Below, piece by piece: positions 6,922 to 12,121 of a stretch of DNA of 15,024 bases. This DNA is from a bacterium (GTDB lineage: Bacteria; Ratteibacteria; UBA8468; B48-G9; JAFGKM01), in contig JAOAEP010000120.1 of NCBI GenBank assembly GCA_026416755.1, positions 1 through 15,024 on the forward strand, written 5' to 3'. Below the pieces are notes generated by a model. The model saw only the letters and a list, made by a program, of their open reading frames with translations, had not been told where the DNA came from and searched no databases. The stretch's first letter is position 1. Every line of letters begins with the position of its first letter. The position numbers and the translations under genes were made by a program.

Positions 6922-8116
6922 AAGGAAAATACCTTTTGGAACAATTTCAATAACTGAAAAAGCAAAAAATTTAGTATATGAAATTCTTGAAACAAAAAGG
7001 GTTTCTCAGGGGAAATATGTAAAAGAATTTGAGGAAAAGTTTGCAGAAATCTGTGGGACAAAATATGCAGTTGCGGTTAGTAGTGGAACAGATGCAATTG
7101 CGCTTGCTTTATCTGTAATGTATGACTATGGAGCCCAAAGACAAGATGAAATTATTCTTCCTGCTTTAACTTTTATAGGAACCGCAAATGCAGTTTTGAT
7201 GGCTGGATTTAGTCCTGTTTTTATAGATGTTGAATTTGAAACACTAAATATAAATCCAGAAAAAATTGAAGAAAAAATAACTAAAAAAACAAAAGCCATT
7301 TTACCTGTTCATCTTATGGGAAAACCTGCTAATATGTATAAAATATGTGAAATTGCTAAGAAATATAAACTTTTTTTGATTGAAGACGCAGCGGAAGCAC
7401 ATGGAGCAAAATATGATGGTAAAAATATAGGTACTTTTGGTGATATGGGATGTTTCAGTACTTATGTTGCTCATATTATTTCTACTATTGAAGGTGGAAT
7501 TATTATTACTGACAATTGTGAATATGCTGAAATATTGCGGTCTTTAAGGAGTCATGGCAGAGCATGTAAATGTGATGTTTGTGTTTTGAATACTTCTTCA
7601 GGTTATTGTCAAAAAAGATTTAAATATGGAAGAGACATAAGATTTGTTTTTGAAAGAGTAGGGTTTTCTTCAAAGATGAATGAAATTGAAGCAGTTATTG
7701 GCCTTGGAAATCTTGAGATTTATAAGGAAATTTTAGAACAAAGAAGAAAAAATTTTTTTCAATTAAAAGAGAAATTTGAAAAATTTAAAGAATATTTTTA
7801 CACAATTAATGAAGATAAAAATGAATTGATAAGTCCCCATGCTTTCCCATTTATTCTTAAAGATAATTGTAAATTTACAAGAGACCAACTTGTTACCTAT
7901 TTAAATGAAAACGGTATAGATACAAGAGACCTTTTTTCTTCTATACCAACTCAAACACCTGGCTATAAATTTCTTGGATATAAAGAGGGAGATTTTCCTG
8001 TTGCAGAATATATAGGAAATAATGGACTTCACATTGGAATTCATCAAGAAATAACTGAAGAAGATATTGAATATATAGCAGAAACTATAAAAAACTTTCT
8101 TGAGATATATGGATAA
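6914..8116 (+). CDS. DegT/StrS-fold PLP enzyme with His for the PLP lysine and a Cys-rich insert; probable sugar 3-dehydratase
   Basis: 400 residues. The fold type I signature is clear: SSGTDAI (56-62) for the phosphate, and EDAAEAHGA (157-165) with D158 for the pyridine nitrogen. The lysine segment reads CFSTYVAHIISTIEGG (180-195). Aligned to the usual SFHPVKNITTGEGG, the Schiff-base lysine becomes H187. From memory, the same exchange marks ColD and E1/RfbH (SFYPAHHITMGEGG), which use PMP to remove the 3-OH from 4-keto-6-deoxy sugars. A Cys group follows: C218, C220, C223, C232 (ACKCDVC, GYCQKRF). H187 to C218 is 31 residues, as between the E1 histidine and its second cluster cysteine, but the first E1 cysteine is A160 here. 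It overlaps both neighbours by 8 bases. It is unlikely to be an ordinary aminotransferase. The substrate is unproven. Confidence 0.85.
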   Translation: MDKRKIPFGTISITEKAKNLVYEILETKRVSQGKYVKEFEEKFAEICGTKYAVAVSSGTDAIALALSVMYDYGAQRQDEIILPALTFIGTANAVLMAGFSPVFIDVEFETLNINPEKIEEKITKKTKAILPVHLMGKPANMYKICEIAKKYKLFLIEDAAEAHGAKYDGKNIGTFGDMGCFSTYVAHIISTIEGGIIITDNCEYAEILRSLRSHGRACKCDVCVLNTSSGYCQKRFKYGRDIRFVFERVGFSSKMNEIEAVIGLGNLEIYKEILEQRRKNFFQLKEKFEKFKEYFYTINEDKNELISPHAFPFILKDNCKFTRDQLVTYLNENGIDTRDLFSSIPTQTPGYKFLGYKEGDFPVAEYIGNNGLHIGIHQEITEEDIEYIAETIKNFLEIYG

Positions 8117-9041
8117 AGATTCTTTAATTTACATTGCAGGACATACAGGACTTATTGGTTCTTCAATGACAAAAATCCTAAAAAATAAGGGATATAAAAA
8201 CCTTTTGTTAAAAACAAGAGAAGAAATAAATCTTTTAGACCAAAAAAAAGTTGAAAATTTTTTTAAGAAAGAAAGACCTGAATATGTTTTTATATGTGCA
8301 GGGAAAACAGGAGGTATTAAAGCAAATATTGAAAAAAAAGCTGAATTTATTTATGAAAACGCTCAAATTAATCTTAATCTAATTCATTCCTCTTATAAAT
8401 ATAAGGTAAAAAAACTTTTATATATTGGATGTTCCTGTATGTATCCTGTAAATTCTCCTCAACCGATGAAAGAAGAATATTTATTAACAGGCAGTATTGA
8501 ATCCACAAATGAACCATATGCTATTGCTAAAATTTTAGGTCTTAAAATGTGTCAAGCATATAATTTTCAATATAAGACAAAATTTTTAACAGTAATTGGT
8601 GGAAACGTTTTTGGTGAAGGAGAGAAACAGTTTGACGAAGGTGCTCATGTAGTTCCATCTTTAATAAAAAAATTTTATGTATCTAAAAAAGAAAAATTAG
8701 AGAGTGTTGAAATTTGGGGAAGTGGGAATGCAAAAAGAGATTTCATTTATGTTGATGATTTTGTGGATGCTTGTATTTTTTTAATGGAAAATTATGATGG
8801 AGATGAAATTATAAATATAGGAATGGGGAAAGGGATAAGCATAAAAGAAATAGCAGAAATTTTGAAGGAGATTACAGAATTTAAAGGAGAAATTGTTTTT
8901 AATAAGAACATGCCAGAAGGAGCAAGTGTGAGAATTTTAGATATAACAAAAGTAAAAAAAATTGGATGGGAACCAAAATACAACATTTACAATGGTTTAA
9001 AAATGACTTATAAATGGTTTTTAGAAAAATATGGAAAATGA
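8109..9041 (+). CDS. GDP-L-fucose synthase-like SDR (3,5-epimerase/4-reductase family)
   Basis: 310 residues from ATG at 8109; a TTG at 8100 would add three. The family marks are strong: IAGHTGLIGS (NADP loop), TGGIKANI, a CSCMYP segment, PQPMKEEYLLTG, ESTNEPYAIAKI with Y137 and K141, AHVVPSLI with H180, and KRDFIYVDD. GDP-fucose synthase epimerises C3/C5 of GDP-4-keto-6-deoxymannose and reduces C4. ColC, which finishes GDP-colitose, is a relative. The gene overlaps the His-type PLP enzyme, as expected for a ColD/ColC-like pair, so I favour processing of a 3-deoxy-4-keto sugar over plain fucose. Odd feature: the triad serine (S107 in E. coli, four residues before the Tyr of SSCIYP) is cysteine here (C108), while C110, Y137, K141 and H180 are kept. 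Confidence 0.87.
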   Translation: MDKDSLIYIAGHTGLIGSSMTKILKNKGYKNLLLKTREEINLLDQKKVENFFKKERPEYVFICAGKTGGIKANIEKKAEFIYENAQINLNLIHSSYKYKVKKLLYIGCSCMYPVNSPQPMKEEYLLTGSIESTNEPYAIAKILGLKMCQAYNFQYKTKFLTVIGGNVFGEGEKQFDEGAHVVPSLIKKFYVSKKEKLESVEIWGSGNAKRDFIYVDDFVDACIFLMENYDGDEIINIGMGKGISIKEIAEILKEITEFKGEIVFNKNMPEGASVRILDITKVKKIGWEPKYNIYNGLKMTYKWFLEKYGK

Positions 9042-10122
9042 AAATATTTTTTCAATTCTAACTGTTACACTTAATCAAGGAAAATATATTGAAGAAACCA
9101 TAAAAAGTGTTATTTTTCAAGAAGGGATTTTTTTTCTTGAATATTTAATAATAGATGGTGGTTCTACAGATAATACAATTGAAATACTTGAAAAATACAA
9201 GAAAAAGGTTGAAAATAAAGAAATAGAAATTAAATGCAAGGGTATAAATTTTAAATATATCTCAGAAGTAGATGAAGGACCAACAAATGCTTTAAATAAA
9301 GGATTGAAACTAATAACTGGAAAAATTATTGGAATAATAAATTCTGATGATATATATCCAGAAAATGCCTTGAAAATTGTCTGGGAAACCTTTCAAAAAT
9401 ATAAAAAAATTGATATTGTTTATGGAGATGTTAAATTCATAGATGAAGAAGGCAATTTCATTTATTTAAGAAAAGGGAAAATAAATTTAAAACTGAAAGA
9501 TTTTTTATTTGAGAATGCACTTATTCAGCCAGAAGTTTTCATTAAAAAAGATGTTATTGAAAAAGTAGGAACATTTGATGAAAATTTTAAATTTGCAAAT
9601 GATTATGAGTTTTGGATAAGATGCATAAAAAATGGATTAAAATTTAAATATATTCCTTTTACACTTGCTATATTTAGAAAAAGAAAAGAAGCAAGAAGTG
9701 CAAGTAAAAATCCTTTGATTTTTATTGATACATTAAAGGTTCAATTTAAATATTTTGGATTGACTGACTTTTTTTTAAAAAATTTAGGGAATTATTCAGC
9801 AATGTTTGCTTATGAGGTAAAAAAAAATATTGATGTTTGCTTTAAAGAGATTTTAAAACTTTTAAATAGTGAAATATCTGTGGACTTAAGTAATAATCAA
9901 TTAAAAAAAGCAATTGCAGAAAGTTATTTAAAATTTTCAATCTATCAAATTTATAGAAATAAAGTTGAAGGAATTAAGTATTATTTACAAGCAATATACA
10001 CCAAGCCATTAATTTTTCTTAGTAAAAACAGTTTTCTCTTTTTGTTAAGGTTAATTACAATGCGAGAGAAAATATACTATAGTTTAAAATTTTTATTTGT
10101 GAGAGCGCTTGAAAAATTATGA
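9031..10122 (+). CDS. GT2 family glycosyltransferase
   Basis: 363 residues, cytoplasmic. The GT-A domain occupies about residues 1-220: ILTVTLNQGKYI (9-20), IIDGGSTDNT (40-49), SEVDEGPTNALNKG (78-91), the metal-binding INSDDIY (103-109), and NDYEFWIRC (190-198) with the likely base region D191/E193. These match WcaA-like inverting enzymes that add a sugar from a nucleotide donor to a growing lipid-linked glycan. The remaining 140 residues are mostly helical, with TPR-like spacing around AIAESYLKFSIYQIYRNKVEG, and carry no motif I recognise. The ATG lies in the last codons of the fucose-synthase-like gene (11-base overlap), and the end overlaps the GT4 start as ATGA, so it is translated within the operon. 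The sugar and linkage cannot be read. Confidence 0.9.
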   Translation: MENENIFSILTVTLNQGKYIEETIKSVIFQEGIFFLEYLIIDGGSTDNTIEILEKYKKKVENKEIEIKCKGINFKYISEVDEGPTNALNKGLKLITGKIIGIINSDDIYPENALKIVWETFQKYKKIDIVYGDVKFIDEEGNFIYLRKGKINLKLKDFLFENALIQPEVFIKKDVIEKVGTFDENFKFANDYEFWIRCIKNGLKFKYIPFTLAIFRKRKEARSASKNPLIFIDTLKVQFKYFGLTDFFLKNLGNYSAMFAYEVKKNIDVCFKEILKLLNSEISVDLSNNQLKKAIAESYLKFSIYQIYRNKVEGIKYYLQAIYTKPLIFLSKNSFLFLLRLITMREKIYYSLKFLFVRALEKL

Positions 10123-11243
10123 ATATTTTTATTGTGATAAGAGATTTTTTTTCTATTGGTGGAGCAGAGAATTTTGCAAGAGAATTTGTTAAGTTTCTTT
10201 CTCATGAAAAAGTAAATGTTAAAGTTCTAACTACAAGAAAAAATTTTTTTAAAAAAAATAAAAATTTTCTGGAAAATGTAAAAATTGTTCAGTTTTTCAT
10301 TCCACAAATTAGATTTATTGGAACAATAATATATTACATTGTCTTAAGTTTATACCTTATTTTCCATTTTAAAGAATTTGACATTATTCAATCTTTTTTT
10401 TTGAAACATAGTTCATTTATATCAATAATAATAGGAAAACTTCTCAAAAAAAAAGTTTTTTGTAGAGTTGAATGTTCAGGAAAATTTGGAGATATTGAAA
10501 CCATAAAAAAAATACCTTTTTCCATAATTTTTCTAAAAACATTTAGAATTGCAGATGGAATTATTGTTTTAAGTGAGGAAATGAAAAATGAATTAAAATC
10601 ATATGGATTTAAAAAAGAGAAAATATTTTTAATCCCTAATGCGGTTAATATAAATAGATTTAAACCATGTGAAAATAAAGAAAATTTAAAAACTGTATTT
10701 GGATTTGGAAATAAAAAATTAATTATTTATGCAGGGAGATTAACCAAGCAAAAAGGAGTTGAATATTTAATAAGAAGTTTTGAGAAAATAGAAATAAAAG
10801 ATAAATGCTTACTAATTTTAGGAGAAGGTGAACTAAAAGATCAACTTGAAAAACTTACTTATGAATTAGGGATAAATAATTGTGTTTTATTTTTAGGGAA
10901 GAAAGAAAATATAGTTCCTTATTTACAAATGTCTGATGTATTTGTTTTAACTTCTCTTGCCGAAGGTTTACCTATTGTTTTACTTGAAGCAATGGCTTGT
11001 GGATTACCTGTTGTTGTATCAAAAGTTGGAGGGAATATTGATGTGGTTGAAAATGGAGTTAATGGATACCTTGTAGACCCTCAAAATATTTATGAAATAA
11101 AAATGGCTATTGAGAATATATTAAAAGATGAAATAAAACAAAATGAAATGAGAGAGATAAATAGGGAGAAAATTATAAAAGAGTATTCCTTTGAAATTAT
11201 AACAAAAAAATATCTTTCTCTCTTTGTTAACTTACGAAGTTAA
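10119..11243 (+). CDS. GT4 family glycosyltransferase (GT-B fold)
   Basis: 374 residues. The N-terminal acceptor domain begins IFIVIRDFFSIGGAENFA, with the glycine loop of GT4 enzymes (GGAE). A hydrophobic stretch at about 66-83 probably packs against the membrane. The C-terminal donor domain has IPNAVNINRFKP (172-183), YAGRLTKQKGVEYLI (204-218) and LGEGELKDQL (234-243). It also has the EX7E motif EGLPIVLLE (282-290), followed by AMACGLPVVVSKVGG. These are retaining transferases using nucleotide-activated hexoses. The start overlaps the GT2 stop by four bases (ATGA). The gene carries homopolymer runs of nine T (10394-10402) and nine A (10446-10454); the frame is intact in this copy. The stop codon lies inside a perfect inverted repeat that may affect the next gene. 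Confidence 0.92.
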   Translation: MNIFIVIRDFFSIGGAENFAREFVKFLSHEKVNVKVLTTRKNFFKKNKNFLENVKIVQFFIPQIRFIGTIIYYIVLSLYLIFHFKEFDIIQSFFLKHSSFISIIIGKLLKKKVFCRVECSGKFGDIETIKKIPFSIIFLKTFRIADGIIVLSEEMKNELKSYGFKKEKIFLIPNAVNINRFKPCENKENLKTVFGFGNKKLIIYAGRLTKQKGVEYLIRSFEKIEIKDKCLLILGEGELKDQLEKLTYELGINNCVLFLGKKENIVPYLQMSDVFVLTSLAEGLPIVLLEAMACGLPVVVSKVGGNIDVVENGVNGYLVDPQNIYEIKMAIENILKDEIKQNEMREINREKIIKEYSFEIITKKYLSLFVNLRS

Positions 11244-11247
11244 CAGA
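11223..11247 (+). promoter_or_regulatory. Hairpin across the GT4 stop codon, ahead of the methyltransferase ribosome site
   Basis: GTTAACTT-ACG-AAGTTAAC (11226-11244) is a perfect 8-base inverted repeat with a three-base loop. Pairing extends outward to about 11 base pairs with one G-U wobble (11223-11247). It contains the GT4 stop (11241-11243) and ends four bases before the AGGA ribosome site of the methyltransferase. No T-run follows, so it is not a standard terminator. An intercistronic RNA structure that tunes translation or stability, or a DNA operator, is possible. Confidence 0.5.
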
Positions 11248-11260
11248 AATAGGAAATGGA

Positions 11261-12064
11261 ATGAAGAAATTTCAATTTGGCAAAAATTGGGAAAATTATT
11301 TAAGAATTATTGACGAAAAAAAAATAAAAGAAGCAGAAATTTCACTTCAGTCAATAACCTCTCTTAAAAATTTCAATGGTAGAACTTTTATTGATGTAGG
11401 TTGTGGTAGTGGTATTTTTAGTTTATCAGCCAAAAATCTTAAGGCAAGTTTTGTCTATTCTTTTGATTCTGATGAAAATGCTGTGAAATGTGCAATGGAA
11501 CTAAAGAATAAATTTTATAAAAATGATAAAACATGGATAATTGAAAAAGGTGATGTTCTTGATAAAGGTTTTATTGAATCACTTGGTAAATTTGATATAG
11601 TTTATGTTTGGGGGGTTGTCCATCATACTGGTAAAATGTGGGAAGCCATGGAAAATATAATTTCTCTTGTGAAAGAAGACGGTTTATTAATTATATCTGT
11701 TTACAATGATCAAGGATTTGCAAGTAAATGTTGGAATACTATAAAAAGGACTTATAACAATTTACCATTAGTTTTTAAACCTTTACTTATTGGGATTGTT
11801 TCTTTAAGATTATGGGGACCGACTATGGTGAAGGATATATTAAAACTTAAACCTTTTAATACATGGAAAAACTATTATAAACAAAGAGGGATGTCTCCAT
11901 GGTACGATATAATTGATTGGGTTGGCGGATATCCATTTGAAGTGGCTAAACCAGAAAAAGTAATAAATTTTTATAAATCAAAAGGTTTTCAATTATTAAA
12001 ACTTAAAATCTGTGGGAAAGGTCATGGATGCAATGAATTTGTGTTTAAAAAAACAAGTTTATGA
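11261..12064 (+). CDS. Class I SAM-dependent methyltransferase
   Basis: 267 residues. The SAM-binding motif I is FIDVGCGSGIF (43-53), the acidic end of strand two is YSFDSDENA (66-74), and motif III/IV is FDIVYVWGVVHHTG (111-124), which is typical of Methyltransf_11/25-type enzymes. The C-terminal part has RGMSPWYDIIDWVGG and YPFEVA (209-229) and ends with GHGCNEFVF. As I recall, this block recurs in methyltransferases of glycan clusters. The likely job is O- or N-methylation of a sugar in the polymer or at its end (inference). A good ribosome site, AGGA (11251-11254), lies six bases before the ATG, the only clear one inside the operon, directly after a hairpin. A run of nine A (11316-11324) occurs early in the gene. 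Confidence 0.87.
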   Translation: MKKFQFGKNWENYLRIIDEKKIKEAEISLQSITSLKNFNGRTFIDVGCGSGIFSLSAKNLKASFVYSFDSDENAVKCAMELKNKFYKNDKTWIIEKGDVLDKGFIESLGKFDIVYVWGVVHHTGKMWEAMENIISLVKEDGLLIISVYNDQGFASKCWNTIKRTYNNLPLVFKPLLIGIVSLRLWGPTMVKDILKLKPFNTWKNYYKQRGMSPWYDIIDWVGGYPFEVAKPEKVINFYKSKGFQLLKLKICGKGHGCNEFVFKKTSL

Positions 12065-12111
12065 ATTTACATGAACTTAAAGTAATTTACTATCAAATAC
12101 TTAAATGTTAA
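12061..12111 (+). CDS. Possible 16-residue ORF between methyltransferase and asnB
   Basis: ATG at 12061 overlaps the methyltransferase stop as ATGA and reads 16 codons (M-N-L-H-E-L-K-V...Q-I-L-K-C) to TAA at 12109-12111, ten bases before the asnB start. It fills most of the gap and could carry ribosomes toward asnB. It has a single Asn codon, so an asparagine-sensing leader peptide is not supported. It may be chance. Confidence 0.2.
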   Translation: MNLHELKVIYYQILKC

Positions 12112-12114
12112 AAT
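12086..12114 (+). promoter_or_regulatory. Possible asnB promoter
   Basis: TTTACT (12086-12091), a 17-base spacer and TAAAAT (12109-12114) match sigma-70 hexamers 4/6 and 5/6. The -10 lies seven bases before the ATG at 12122, which would give a transcript with practically no leader; no clear ribosome site is present. The -35 is inside the left arm of an inverted repeat. Confidence 0.3.
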
Positions 12115-12120
12115 AGTAAA
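12086..12120. repeat. Inverted repeat flanking the putative asnB promoter
   Basis: TTTACTAT (12086-12093) and ATAGTAAA (12113-12120) are exact reverse complements separated by 19 bases. The left arm covers the -35 candidate, and the right arm runs from the end of the -10 to one base before the asnB ATG. It is either an operator pair or an RNA stem that would hide the start region. A direct repeat ACTTAAA (12075-12081 and 12099-12105) lies in the same gap. Confidence 0.4.
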
Positions 12121-12121
12121 G

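Noticed and set aside
6813..7061. Reverse-strand ORF of 82 codons across the radical SAM/PLP enzyme junction
   Set aside because: The Phe/Leu-rich product is what the complement of A-rich coding DNA gives; both plus-strand genes there have clear motifs.
6914..8116. Ordinary sugar aminotransferase, as the family name would suggest
   Set aside because: The PLP-binding lysine position is His (H187), and no lysine is found within the CFSTYVAHIISTIEGG segment.
8792..8986. Reverse-strand ORF of 64 codons inside the fucose-synthase-like gene
   Set aside because: Shadow of the plus-strand gene; hydrophobic composition follows from complementing Lys/Glu/Ile codons.
11223..11247. Rho-independent terminator
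   Set aside because: The stem is A+T-rich and is not followed by a T-run; the next gene begins 14 bases later.
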